Shown piece by piece: positions 37,130 to 45,419 of a stretch of 64,000 bases of DNA. Position numbers and translations under genes: made by a program. How positions within the stretch are numbered: position 1 is the stretch's first letter; each line of letters starts with the position of its first letter. Source of the stretch: Falsigemmobacter intermedius (GTDB lineage: Bacteria > Pseudomonadota > Alphaproteobacteria > Rhodobacterales > Rhodobacteraceae); assembly GCF_004054105.1 (NCBI RefSeq), contig NZ_SBLC01000004.1, positions 556 through 64,555 of the forward strand, given 5' to 3'. Under the pieces are notes generated by a model. That model was not told the origin of the DNA, made no database searches, and was given only the letters and a program-made list of their open reading frames with translations.

Positions 37130-38488
37130 ATGGGAACTGTTGAACTGCCGGTCTGGCTGCTGGTGCTGATCTTAGGATTTGCCTCGGTGACCTTTGCCTC
37201 GCATTTCCTTTTCCCCTCCGTGCGATGGTTCGTGCGGCGCCGCATGGAGCGGCTGGTTCTGCGCATGAACCAGCGGCTGAAGCGCCCGATTGAGCCTTTC
37301 AAGCTGCTGGAGCGGCAGGATCTGATTCAGCAGCTCTCCTATGACCCCCAGGTGCTGGATGCGGTGCTGTACCATGCCCGCGAAGATGGGCTGCCGCGCA
37401 ACGTCGCCTTTGAGCGGGCGCGCCGCTATGCCCGCGAAATCGTGCCGGCCTTCTCGGCCCGGACCTATTTCAACGTGGCGGGGCGTGTGGCGAAATGGCT
37501 GTCGCTGCTGATGTACCGCGTCGATGTTTCGGCGCGTGACGAATCGGCCCTGCAGCATATCCCGCAGGATGCGACGGTGATCTTCGTGATGAACCACCGC
37601 TCGAATATGGACTATGTGCTGCTGACCTGGGTCGCCTCCAGCCAGATGACGCTCTCTTATGCAGTGGGGGAATGGGCGCGGGTCTGGCCGCTTTCGGGGC
37701 TGATCCGGGCGATGGGGGCCTATTTCATCCGGCGCAGAAACCTGAACCCGCTCTATCGCAAGGTGCTGGAGCGTTATGTCCAGACCGCCACGCAGGAGGG
37801 GGTGGCCCAGGCGATTTTCCCCGAAGGCCGCCTGAGCCTTGATGGCCGCATCGCCCCGGCGCGCCTGGGGTTGTTGAGCTATATCCTGTCGGCGGCAAAA
37901 TCCGGCGGGCGGCCGGTGGTCTTTGTGCCCGTGGGTCTGAACTACGACCGCGTGCTTGAGGACCGTCTGCTGGTCAAAGCCGGGGAAACCGGAGAGCGGC
38001 GGTTCCGCGCGGGTCTCGGCGGTATCATGATCTATGTGGCGCGGATGTTCTGGCGCAGGCTCTGGGGCAAATGGGACGGCTTTGGTCAGGCCGCCGTGCG
38101 TTATGGCGAGCCGGTGGATCTGTCCGCCCTGCTGAAGGATGAGCCGGATCTGAGCGCTGAGGCCATGGGCCATCTGCTGATGGCGCGTGTGGGCGAGGCG
38201 CTTCCGGTTACCCCCCTGCCCCTGATTGCCGCAGCGCTGAGCAGCGGGGCGATGACAAGGGCCGCCCTTCCCGCCGCCTTTGCCGGGCTGCGCGCCCGCC
38301 TTGAGGCGCGGGGAACCCGCCTTGTTCTGCCTGAGGCCTCTGCCGAGGTGATCCTGGAACAGGGATTGACGCATCTGCTGCAGCGCAGAATTCTGGAAGA
38401 GCGGCCGGAAGGTTTCCTGGCAGTCAAAGCCGGCCTTCTGGACTATTACGCCGCATCGGTCTGGCAGATCCTTGGGGACCCCCGGTAG
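37130..38488 (+). CDS. PlsB-like glycerol-3-phosphate/lysophosphatidate acyltransferase
   Basis: 452 residues from 37130 (GGAGG upstream). An N-terminal membrane helix (LPVWLLVLILGFASVTFASHFLF) is followed by an acyltransferase domain: motif I NHRSNMDY (HX4D), then GAYFIRRRNLNPLY, motif III FPEGRLS and motif IV VVFVPVGLNYDRV. The long C-terminal part resembles PlsB but is shorter than the E. coli enzyme (about 800 residues). It acylates a glycerolipid precursor in the membrane. It separates ecm from ccr. Confidence 0.83.
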   Translation: MGTVELPVWLLVLILGFASVTFASHFLFPSVRWFVRRRMERLVLRMNQRLKRPIEPFKLLERQDLIQQLSYDPQVLDAVLYHAREDGLPRNVAFERARRYAREIVPAFSARTYFNVAGRVAKWLSLLMYRVDVSARDESALQHIPQDATVIFVMNHRSNMDYVLLTWVASSQMTLSYAVGEWARVWPLSGLIRAMGAYFIRRRNLNPLYRKVLERYVQTATQEGVAQAIFPEGRLSLDGRIAPARLGLLSYILSAAKSGGRPVVFVPVGLNYDRVLEDRLLVKAGETGERRFRAGLGGIMIYVARMFWRRLWGKWDGFGQAAVRYGEPVDLSALLKDEPDLSAEAMGHLLMARVGEALPVTPLPLIAAALSSGAMTRAALPAAFAGLRARLEARGTRLVLPEASAEVILEQGLTHLLQRRILEERPEGFLAVKAGLLDYYAASVWQILGDPR

Positions 38489-38647
38489 TCGCAGGCGATT
38501 TCCGGGTAACAAAATTTCGTCGCGTCAGATTATTTCGTGAGCGGTATAAATCTTGTTGCTTTGTTGCGTGGCCATTTGTATCCCAAGGAGGCGCACCCGA
38601 TTCTGCGGTGCGGCATTGCATCGCTGAACGGACCTGAGGAGAGCGCC

Positions 38648-39952
38648 GTGGCCCTGGATACGAATACCGCAATCGTCCCCTATGACGCCCCCGTCAAAGA
38701 CCTCTATGAGGTCGGTGAAATGCCGCCTCTCGGCCATGTTCCGGCAAAGATGTACGCCTGGTCGATCCGCAAAGAACGCCACGGCGAGCCGGAAACGGCC
38801 ATGCAGGTCGAAGTGGTCGATACCTGGAAGCTCGACAGCAACGAGGTGCTGGTCCTCGTGATGGCGGCGGGTGTGAACTACAACGGCGTCTGGGCCGCGC
38901 TTGGCGTGCCGGTCTCGCCCTTTGATGGTCACAAGCAGCCCTTCCACGTCGCAGGCTCGGATGCGGCGGGCATCGTCTGGGCTGTCGGCGATAAGGTGAA
39001 ACGCTGGAAGGTCGGCGACGAAGTCGTGGTGCATTGCAACCAGGACGACGGCGATGATGAAGAATGCAACGGCGGCGATCCGATGTTCTCGCCCAGCCAG
39101 CGGATCTGGGGCTATGAGACGCCGGACGGCTCATTTGCGCAGTTCACCCGCGTTCAGGCCCAGCAGCTGATGCCGCGCCCGAAGCATCTGACCTGGGAGG
39201 AATCGGCCTGCTACACGCTGACGCTGGCCACCGCCTACCGGATGCTCTTTGGCCATGAGCCCCATGACCTGAAGCCTGGTCAGAACGTTCTGGTCTGGGG
39301 CGCCTCGGGCGGGCTTGGCTCTTTTGCGATCCAGCTGATCAATACCGCCGGCGCCAATGCGATCGGCGTGATCTCAGACGAGAGCAAACGTGAGTTTGTC
39401 ATGGGTCTGGGCGCCAAGGGCGTGATTAACCGCAATGAATTCAAATGCTGGGGGCAGCTGCCCACCGTCAACAGCCCCGAATATAACGACTGGCTGAAAG
39501 AGGCCCGGAAGTTCGGCAAGGCGATCTGGGACATCACCGGCAAGGGCGTCAGCGTTGATATGGTCTTTGAACATCCGGGCGAAGCGACCTTCCCGGTCTC
39601 ATCACTCGTGTGCAAAAAGGGCGGCATGGTGGTGATCTGTGCAGGCACCTCCGGCTTCAACTGCACCTTTGACGTCCGCTACATGTGGATGCACCAGAAG
39701 CGTCTGCAGGGCAGTCACTTCGCCCACCTGAAGCAGGCCGCAGCCGCCAATAAGCTGATGGTCGAGCGCCGCATCGACCCCTGCATGTCAGAGGTTTTCC
39801 CCTGGGATCAGATCCCCGAGGCCCATGCCCTGATGCGCGCCAATAAGCACAAGCCCGGCAATATGGCGGTGCTGGTCCAGGCCCCGCACACCGGTCTGCG
39901 CACCTTTGAAGACACCCTGGAAGCCAGCCGCGCGGCGCATCCGGGCAAATAA
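38648..39952 (+). CDS. ccr: Crotonyl-CoA carboxylase/reductase
   Basis: 434 residues with a GTG start at 38648 after GAGGAGAG; homologues begin at this point (MALDxxxxIVxYDAP). A medium-chain dehydrogenase/reductase that reductively carboxylates crotonyl-CoA to (2S)-ethylmalonyl-CoA with NADPH. Key stretches are YDAPVKDLYEVGEMPPLGH, HCNQDDGDDEECNGGDPMFS, the nucleotide loop WGASGGLGSFAIQ, FEHPGEATFPVSS and the C-terminal WMHQKRLQGSHFAHLKQA. It is the diagnostic enzyme of the ethylmalonyl-CoA pathway. Confidence 0.96.
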   Translation: MALDTNTAIVPYDAPVKDLYEVGEMPPLGHVPAKMYAWSIRKERHGEPETAMQVEVVDTWKLDSNEVLVLVMAAGVNYNGVWAALGVPVSPFDGHKQPFHVAGSDAAGIVWAVGDKVKRWKVGDEVVVHCNQDDGDDEECNGGDPMFSPSQRIWGYETPDGSFAQFTRVQAQQLMPRPKHLTWEESACYTLTLATAYRMLFGHEPHDLKPGQNVLVWGASGGLGSFAIQLINTAGANAIGVISDESKREFVMGLGAKGVINRNEFKCWGQLPTVNSPEYNDWLKEARKFGKAIWDITGKGVSVDMVFEHPGEATFPVSSLVCKKGGMVVICAGTSGFNCTFDVRYMWMHQKRLQGSHFAHLKQAAAANKLMVERRIDPCMSEVFPWDQIPEAHALMRANKHKPGNMAVLVQAPHTGLRTFEDTLEASRAAHPGK

Positions 39953-39972
39953 AGCCTGCCTCCCCGGCATGC

Positions 39973-40002
39973 GGGCGGCCCCGGGCGGGGGCCGCCCTTT
40001 TT
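39973..40002 (+). terminator. Terminator of ccr
   Basis: 10-bp arms GGGCGGCCCC and GGGGCCGCCC followed by five T. Confidence 0.88.
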
Positions 40003-40056
40003 CGTTGCGAAATCAGCGCCTGCGGGGTTCACTGGCGCAAAGTCAGGGGGGCCATC

Positions 40057-41043
40057 ATGAAACCGGGACCACGCAATCTGATCACCGATGTTCCCGGCCT
40101 GCGGGTCGGCAATACCGAAGATCACCAGATCAAAACCGGCACCACGGTGCTTCTGGGCGAGGCTCCGATGACGGCGGCCGTTCATGTTATGGGCGGTGCG
40201 CCCGGCACCCGGGAGACGGAACTTCTGGCCCCCGACAAACTGGTGCAGCAGGTCGAAGCGATCTGCCTCTCCGGCGGCTCGGCCTTTGGTCTGGATGCCG
40301 CGGGCGGCGTGATGGAGGCGCTTCGCGAGATGGGGCGCGGCTTTGAAGTCGCGGGGCTGCGGGTGCCGATCGTGCCCGGTGCCATCATCTTTGATCTGGC
40401 CAATGGCGGCGATAAGGCGTGGAAAACCTCGCCCTATTTCGCGCTTGGCAAGGCGGCAGTGGCCGCGGCCCGGGAAGACTTCGCCATCGGCACGGCCGGA
40501 GCGGGAACGGGTGCCACGACGAAGAACTGGAAAGGGGGGCTCGGCTCGGCATCGCTGGTGCTTTCCAACGGGATCACCGTGGGCGCTCTGGTGGTGGTGA
40601 ACCCCCTCGGCTCGGTCACTGTGGAGGGCGGGCCGCATTTCTGGGCCGCACCTTTTGAGCAGGCGGGGGAATTTGGCGGCAAAGGCGTTGCCACCCGCTA
40701 CGGCGACGAAGAACCCCGCCCCGGCAAACAGCAGGGTGAGGCCACGACCATCGCCATCATCGCCACCGATGCAAACCTGACCAAAGGTCAGTGCCAGCGC
40801 CTCGCCACCGCCGCCCATGACGGCATGGCCCGCGCCATCGTGCCCAGCCACACCCCCTTTGACGGCGATCTGGTCTTTGCAGTTTCGACCGGGGCGAAGC
40901 CCCTGCCTGACCCGATTGCCGATCCCTTCACCTTAGGCCATGCCGCAGCCACGGTGCTGGCCCGCGCCATCGCCCGCGCGGTCTATGAGGCCGCCCCCGC
41001 GCCCGGGGATCGCCAGCCCTGCTACCGCAGCCATCACGGATAG
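40057..41043 (+). CDS. P1-family peptidase (DmpA/BapA-like)
   Basis: 328 residues. NLITDVPGLRVGNTED at the N-terminus, LSGGSAFGLDAAGGVMEALREMGRGF, and GTAGAGTGATTKNWKGGLGSAS followed by ITVGALVVVNPLG are the family hallmarks. Members are Ntn-hydrolase aminopeptidases that self-cleave before the nucleophile and act on D-aminopeptides or beta-peptides. There is no signal peptide, so it is cytosolic. It is convergent with the alpha/beta hydrolase gene. Confidence 0.88.
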   Translation: MKPGPRNLITDVPGLRVGNTEDHQIKTGTTVLLGEAPMTAAVHVMGGAPGTRETELLAPDKLVQQVEAICLSGGSAFGLDAAGGVMEALREMGRGFEVAGLRVPIVPGAIIFDLANGGDKAWKTSPYFALGKAAVAAAREDFAIGTAGAGTGATTKNWKGGLGSASLVLSNGITVGALVVVNPLGSVTVEGGPHFWAAPFEQAGEFGGKGVATRYGDEEPRPGKQQGEATTIAIIATDANLTKGQCQRLATAAHDGMARAIVPSHTPFDGDLVFAVSTGAKPLPDPIADPFTLGHAAATVLARAIARAVYEAAPAPGDRQPCYRSHHG

Positions 41044-41051
41044 GCCGGGGG

Positions 41052-41843
41052 TTATTCCCCCAGCACCAGCCTGGTGAGCGGATCATCGGCCCGGCACAGA
41101 CCGTCGAGCACGTTAAAATGGTGGGTATCGGGCACCAGGCTCCAGTCGCAGGACCATTCCTCAGACAGATGGCGGGCGTGGAAGATGAAGGCCGCCCGCT
41201 CATCCGCGCCGACCGTCACATGCAGCGCGATCCCTGCGCGGGGGAGATGCCGCGTCGGGCTTTCGCGGCGCGCTTCTTCGGCATCGATCTGCAGTTTCTG
41301 ATTGGCAGCCAGCGGCATCAGCAGTTCCAGCTCAGCGAGCGGTGAGATCGGCACCACACGGGTGATGCGGGCGGCCACCTCCGCCGTCAGCGCCACATCG
41401 GCGCAGGCCATCCGCGCGCTCAGATGCCCCCCCGCCGAATGGCCCGTCACCACGATCGGCCCCGCAACTTCTGCGGCGGCGGCGACCACGGCGGCCGCAA
41501 TCTCGCGGGTGATGGCGCTGATCCGCGCCTCAGGGGCCAGGGTGTAAGACGGCATGGCCACCGCCCAGCCCCGCGCAACCGCGCCGGCGGCCAGATGCGA
41601 CCAGGTGCTTTTGTCAAAGGCCAGCCACCAGCCGCCATGGACAAAGACCATCAGCCCCTTCGGCGTGCCTTCGGGTAAAAAGAGGTCGAACCGCTGCCGC
41701 TCCCCGGCGCCATAGGGCAGATCGAGCCGCGCCCGCGCGCCCATCTGCGCCCGAAAGGCTGCCGCCTCGGCTGCCCATCTTGCCGGATAGTCCGCACCGC
41801 CCGGAATGACGTCACCATTGGCATAAATTCGATCCAGATCCAT
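41052..41843 (-). CDS. Alpha/beta hydrolase (kynurenine formamidase-like)
   Basis: 263 residues from MDLDRIYANGD at 41843. HGGWWLAFDKSTWSHLA supplies the oxyanion HGG-W motif and VVTGHSAGGHLSARMA the nucleophile Ser. The catalytic Asp and His lie in the C-terminal third (VGADERAAFI, DTHHFNVLDGL). The pattern fits the arylformamidase/esterase group, but no tryptophan-degradation genes are adjacent. The frame stays open far upstream into the opposite strand of the aldehyde dehydrogenase gene, which I do not take as coding. Confidence 0.82.
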   Translation of the reverse strand: MDLDRIYANGDVIPGGADYPARWAAEAAAFRAQMGARARLDLPYGAGERQRFDLFLPEGTPKGLMVFVHGGWWLAFDKSTWSHLAAGAVARGWAVAMPSYTLAPEARISAITREIAAAVVAAAAEVAGPIVVTGHSAGGHLSARMACADVALTAEVAARITRVVPISPLAELELLMPLAANQKLQIDAEEARRESPTRHLPRAGIALHVTVGADERAAFIFHARHLSEEWSCDWSLVPDTHHFNVLDGLCRADDPLTRLVLGE

Positions 41844-41915
41844 TTCCCACTCCTTTAGCTGGACGGCGCAAGGCGCACATGCTTGCATGCCCCTCAAGGA
41901 AATGGGAGGCCCGCC

Positions 41916-43394
41916 ATGCTCGATACTGCAACTGATCTGAAGTCCCTGCTGAAAGACCCGTCCCTGCTGGAGACCCGCGCCTATGTCGGCGGAAGCTGGG
42001 TGGCGGCGGCGGATGGAAAGACCTTTCCGGTCCTCAACCCCGCGCGGGGCGATGTGATCTGCGAGGTGGCGGACCTGAGCCGCGAAGAAGCGGCCGGGGC
42101 CATTGCCGCCGCTGAGGCCGCGCAGAAAGACTGGCAGAAACGCACCGCCAAAGACCGCGCTCAGGTGCTGCGGCGCTGGTTTGATCTGATGATGGAAAAT
42201 CAGGACGATCTGGGGGCCATTCTGACCGCCGAAATGGGCAAGCCCCTGGCAGAGGCGAAGGGTGAAATCGCTTATGGCGCGAGCTTCATCGAGTGGTTCG
42301 CGGAAGAGGGCAAACGCATTTATGGCGAGACCATTCCCGGCCATCAGCCCGACAAACGCATCACCGTGCTGAAACAGCCGATCGGGGTGGTGGCGGCGAT
42401 CACGCCCTGGAACTTCCCCAATGCGATGATCACCCGCAAATGCGGCCCCGCTCTCGCTGCGGGCTGCGGCTTTGTGGTCCGCCCCGCCGCCGAGACGCCG
42501 CTTTCGGCGCTCGCCATCGCGGTTCTGGCCGAACGCGCCGGCATTCCGGGCGGGCTGTTCAATGTGGTCACCTCCAAACGCTCCAGCGAGATCGGCAAAG
42601 AGTTCTGCGAGAACCCGCGCGTGCGCAAACTCACCTTTACCGGCTCGACCGAGGTCGGGCGGATCCTGCTGCGTCAGGCGGCTGATCAGGTGCTCAAATG
42701 CTCGATGGAGCTGGGCGGCAATGCGCCCTTCATCGTCTTTGACGACGCCGATCTTGATGCCGCCGTGCAGGGCGCACTGATGTCGAAATACCGCAACAAC
42801 GGCCAGACCTGCGTCTGCGCCAACCGGATCTACGTCCAGGCCGGGGTCTATGACGCCTTCGCCGAAAAGCTGAAAGCGGCGGTCGCAAAGATGCGCGTCG
42901 GAGACGGGCTGACTGAGACGGTGGAGTTTGGCCCCCTCATCAATGGCGATGCCGTCAAAAAGGTGGAAGAGCATATCGCAGACGCCCTCTCCAAAGGCGG
43001 TGAGGTCATTCTCGGCGGCGCACGCCATGAAAAGGGCGGCAATTTCTTCCAGCCGACCATCGTCACCGGCGTCACCCAGGAGATGGCTGTGGCGAGCGAA
43101 GAGACCTTTGGCCCCCTGGCCCCGCTCTTTAAGTTTGAGACCGAGGAGGAGGCGGTGACTTACGCCAATGCCACGATCTACGGCCTTGCGTCTTATTTCT
43201 ATGCCCGCGACATCGGCCGCATCACCCGCGTCCAGGAGGCGCTGGAATATGGCATCATCGGGGTGAATACCGGCATCATCTCAACCGAAGTGGCGCCCTT
43301 CGGCGGGGTGAAGCAGTCTGGCCTGGGGCGTGAGGGATCTCACCACGGGATCGAGGATTTCCTCGAGATGAAATACATCTGCCTTTCGGTCTGA
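41916..43394 (+). CDS. gabD: NAD(P)-dependent succinate-semialdehyde-type dehydrogenase
   Basis: 492 residues from ATG 41916 (GGGAGG upstream). Aldehyde dehydrogenase fold with PWNFPNAMITRKCGPALAAG, the general base Glu266 in MELGGNAPF and the catalytic Cys299 in NNGQTCVCANR, which is the GabD-type pattern. The usual cofactor-binding Lys of the VVKPAE motif is Arg189 here (VVRPAAETPLSA). It oxidises succinate semialdehyde to succinate, or a similar semialdehyde. It is divergent from the hydrolase gene. Confidence 0.88.
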   Translation: MLDTATDLKSLLKDPSLLETRAYVGGSWVAAADGKTFPVLNPARGDVICEVADLSREEAAGAIAAAEAAQKDWQKRTAKDRAQVLRRWFDLMMENQDDLGAILTAEMGKPLAEAKGEIAYGASFIEWFAEEGKRIYGETIPGHQPDKRITVLKQPIGVVAAITPWNFPNAMITRKCGPALAAGCGFVVRPAAETPLSALAIAVLAERAGIPGGLFNVVTSKRSSEIGKEFCENPRVRKLTFTGSTEVGRILLRQAADQVLKCSMELGGNAPFIVFDDADLDAAVQGALMSKYRNNGQTCVCANRIYVQAGVYDAFAEKLKAAVAKMRVGDGLTETVEFGPLINGDAVKKVEEHIADALSKGGEVILGGARHEKGGNFFQPTIVTGVTQEMAVASEETFGPLAPLFKFETEEEAVTYANATIYGLASYFYARDIGRITRVQEALEYGIIGVNTGIISTEVAPFGGVKQSGLGREGSHHGIEDFLEMKYICLSV

Positions 43395-43420
43395 GCGGCG
43401 CTTTTGCCTGAAACTTCCGT

Positions 43421-43444
43421 GAACCGGCATCTCTTTGCCGGTTC
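43421..43444 (+). other. Stem-loop after the aldehyde dehydrogenase gene
   Basis: 9-bp perfect arms GAACCGGCA and TGCCGGTTC with a 6-base loop lie 27 bp after the stop codon. There is no T-run, so termination is uncertain. Confidence 0.45.
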
Positions 43445-43572
43445 GCCGCCACCCGCTGTGCGGCTTCCTGCCTGGCCCTCTCAGCGCTGTCAGGAACTCC
43501 GACGGAAGCGGCGGGTTTCTCCGTTGTATCTCTGTGTCCCCAGCCCGGGGACAGGCAACGGAGGGATTTTCG

Positions 43573-44070
43573 ATGTCCGTCACGCTACTGAATAAAACCT
43601 GCGCGGCCCTGCTGGCCGCCGCCGTTTCGCTGGGCGCACTCGCCCCGATGGCTGAGGCCGGCCCCCGCGATGACCGCCGCTGGGAACAGCGCCACCACGG
43701 CCCGCCGGGCCATGCGAAGCATCACAACAAAGGCAAGGGCAAAGGCCATGCCCGCCATGATCCGCCGCCGCGCCATGTGCATCGCGGCCCGAGCCGTCCG
43801 GAAGTGCGCTATGTGCCCGTTCCGGTCCCGGCACGGGCTCCGGGCTGGCAGCAGCCCCATCCGCGCGAGGCTTTCTACCGCATGAGCCGCGAAGACCGTC
43901 TGCGCATTCAGCGCCAGCTGGCGCGCCAGGGCTATTATCGCGGCCCGATTGACGGGGCCTGGGGTCCGGGCACCTGGAACGGCATGAATGCCTGGGCCGG
44001 CAACAACGGCGGCTACGGCATGAACACCATGGAAGCCACTCTGGTCCTGCTGCAGGCGCTGTTGCGCTAA
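43573..44070 (+). CDS. Secreted His/Arg/Pro-rich protein with peptidoglycan-binding-like end
   Basis: 165 residues. Signal peptide MSVTLLNKTCAALLAAAVSLG... cleaved after MAEA. The middle (about 30-100) is very rich in His, Lys, Arg, Pro and Gly (HHGPPGHAKHHNKGKGKGH), a possible metal or polyanion binder. The C-terminus IQRQLARQGYYRGPIDGAWG with WNGMNAWA resembles one repeat of the PG_binding_1 domain. It is likely periplasmic. No specific function is recognised. Confidence 0.72.
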   Translation: MSVTLLNKTCAALLAAAVSLGALAPMAEAGPRDDRRWEQRHHGPPGHAKHHNKGKGKGHARHDPPPRHVHRGPSRPEVRYVPVPVPARAPGWQQPHPREAFYRMSREDRLRIQRQLARQGYYRGPIDGAWGPGTWNGMNAWAGNNGGYGMNTMEATLVLLQALLR

Positions 44071-44088
44071 AGACCTGCCGGGCGCGCG

Positions 44089-44841
44089 TCAGGTAATGTC
44101 GCGCGCCTGCAACTGCCCCTGCGGGCCGGGGCGCACCTCAAAGCGCGGCAGGCCGCGCATCAGATCCGAGAGTTTCGCCGAGCCATAGGTGCGGGTGTCG
44201 AAGTCCGGATTGGCTTGGGTAATGAACTGCCCGATCTGGCCCAGAGAATACCACTCCCCTTCCGGGTCAATCGCCCACATCGCCGCCGTGATCAGCGGAA
44301 CGGCCTGCGCGGGCGGCAGCTTCTCCTGCGCGCTGCGCGGCTCATCGCCGGATCTGACCTGCGCCGAAGGACGGCGGGGGGTGGTGTCGGGCTTATCCTC
44401 GGGCGTCAGGTTTTCCAGATAGATGAAGCGCTTACAGGCCATGCGGAAGGCTTCGGGCGTTTTCTTCTCACCGATGCCATAGACGTCCAGCCCCTGCTCG
44501 CGGATACGCGCGGCAAGCCGGGTGAAATCACTGTCCGACGACACCAGTACAAAGCCGTCAAAAAGCCCTGAGTGCAGGAAGTCCATCGCCGCGATCACCA
44601 GACCGATGTCCGAGGCGTTCTTGCCCTTGGTGTTCGAGAACTGCTGATCGGCCACCAGACCGAGAGTATTCACCCGCTCGGCCCAGCGATTCAGCCGCTG
44701 CGCGGACCAGTCGCCATAGATCCGGCGCACCGAAGCCTCACCCAGAGAGGCGATTTCTTCAAAAAGAACATCGGCGTAATGCGCCGGGACGTTGTCGGCG
44801 TCGATCAGCACGCAAAGGCGCGGGGCGCGGGTATCTGGCAT
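44089..44841 (-). CDS. NYN-domain (LabA/DUF88-type) putative RNase with OST-HTH tail
   Basis: 250 residues. The N-terminal NYN nuclease fold has CVLIDADNVPAHYAD, KNASDIGLVIAAMDFL and FVLVSSDSDFTRLAARIREQG, giving the acidic active-site cluster. The C-terminal 80 residues (IDPEGEWYSLGQIGQFITQANPDFD...YGSAKLSDLMRGLPRFEV) match the OST-HTH/LOTUS RNA-binding module. It probably cleaves structured RNA. It follows ybaK on the same strand after a 45-bp gap. Confidence 0.88.
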   Translation of the reverse strand: MPDTRAPRLCVLIDADNVPAHYADVLFEEIASLGEASVRRIYGDWSAQRLNRWAERVNTLGLVADQQFSNTKGKNASDIGLVIAAMDFLHSGLFDGFVLVSSDSDFTRLAARIREQGLDVYGIGEKKTPEAFRMACKRFIYLENLTPEDKPDTTPRRPSAQVRSGDEPRSAQEKLPPAQAVPLITAAMWAIDPEGEWYSLGQIGQFITQANPDFDTRTYGSAKLSDLMRGLPRFEVRPGPQGQLQARDIT

Positions 44842-44886
44842 CTGTTCTTTCCTTCTCTCGGGGCCTTGGGGGCATTCTGCCCGAAA

Positions 44887-45357
44887 TTACGCCAGGACAG
44901 AAGCCGCCTTCGCACCCAGCACCCGCAGCGCATCGCCCGGCGCGATGCCCAGCAGAAGTCCGCGCGCGCCTGCATTGATCCAGACCTTCGGCGCGGCGAG
45001 CGGGCTTTCCTCCATCACCGTGGGGACCGGCTTCTTCTGACCAAAGGGCGAGATGCCGCCCACACGGTATCCGGTCAGCTTCTCGGCCTTCGCAGGCAGC
45101 ATCATGGCCGCGGATTTGCCGCCAAAGGCCGCCGCGACTTTCTTCATCGAAAGCTGCCGGTCTGAGGGCAGCACCACACAGGCGGGTTTGCCGTCCACCT
45201 CCACCATCAGGGTTTTCAGCGTCAGGGCCGGATCTGTCCCAAGCGCTTCGGCCGCCTGAAGCCCCACGGCATCAGCCGAAGGATCGTAGTCATAGGGGTG
45301 CAGCGTGACGGCCACGCCCTGCTTTTCCAGAAATTTCAGACCGGGGGTCGAGGTCAT
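44887..45357 (-). CDS. ybaK: Cys-tRNA(Pro) deacylase, YbaK/EbsC type
   Basis: 156 residues from MTSTPGLKFLEKQGV at 45357. The editing fold is seen in AAEALGTDPALTLKTLMVEVDGKPACVVLPSDRQLSMKKVAAAFGGKSAAM, with the invariant catalytic Lys of VLPSDRQLSMKKVA, and RVGGISPFGQKKPVPTVM. It removes mischarged Cys from tRNA-Pro. It sits between purL and the NYN gene. Confidence 0.92.
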   Translation of the reverse strand: MTSTPGLKFLEKQGVAVTLHPYDYDPSADAVGLQAAEALGTDPALTLKTLMVEVDGKPACVVLPSDRQLSMKKVAAAFGGKSAAMMLPAKAEKLTGYRVGGISPFGQKKPVPTVMEESPLAAPKVWINAGARGLLLGIAPGDALRVLGAKAASVLA

Positions 45358-45373
45358 TGGACACCTTCGCAAC

Positions 45374-45404
45374 GAAAAAGGGCCGGCGTCACCGCCGGCC
45401 CTTT
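45374..45404 (-). terminator. Terminator of purL
   Basis: On the minus strand 12-bp arms (AAAGGGCCGGCG type) around a 4-base loop are followed by a T-run. It lies between the purL stop and the ybaK start. Confidence 0.85.
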
Positions 45405-45419
45405 GGAATTTGAACCCGA

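Noticed and set aside
41844-43028. Upstream extension of the alpha/beta hydrolase frame into the aldehyde dehydrogenase gene
   Set aside because: The extension is antisense to a certain gene. Homology starts at MDLDRIYANGD (41843).
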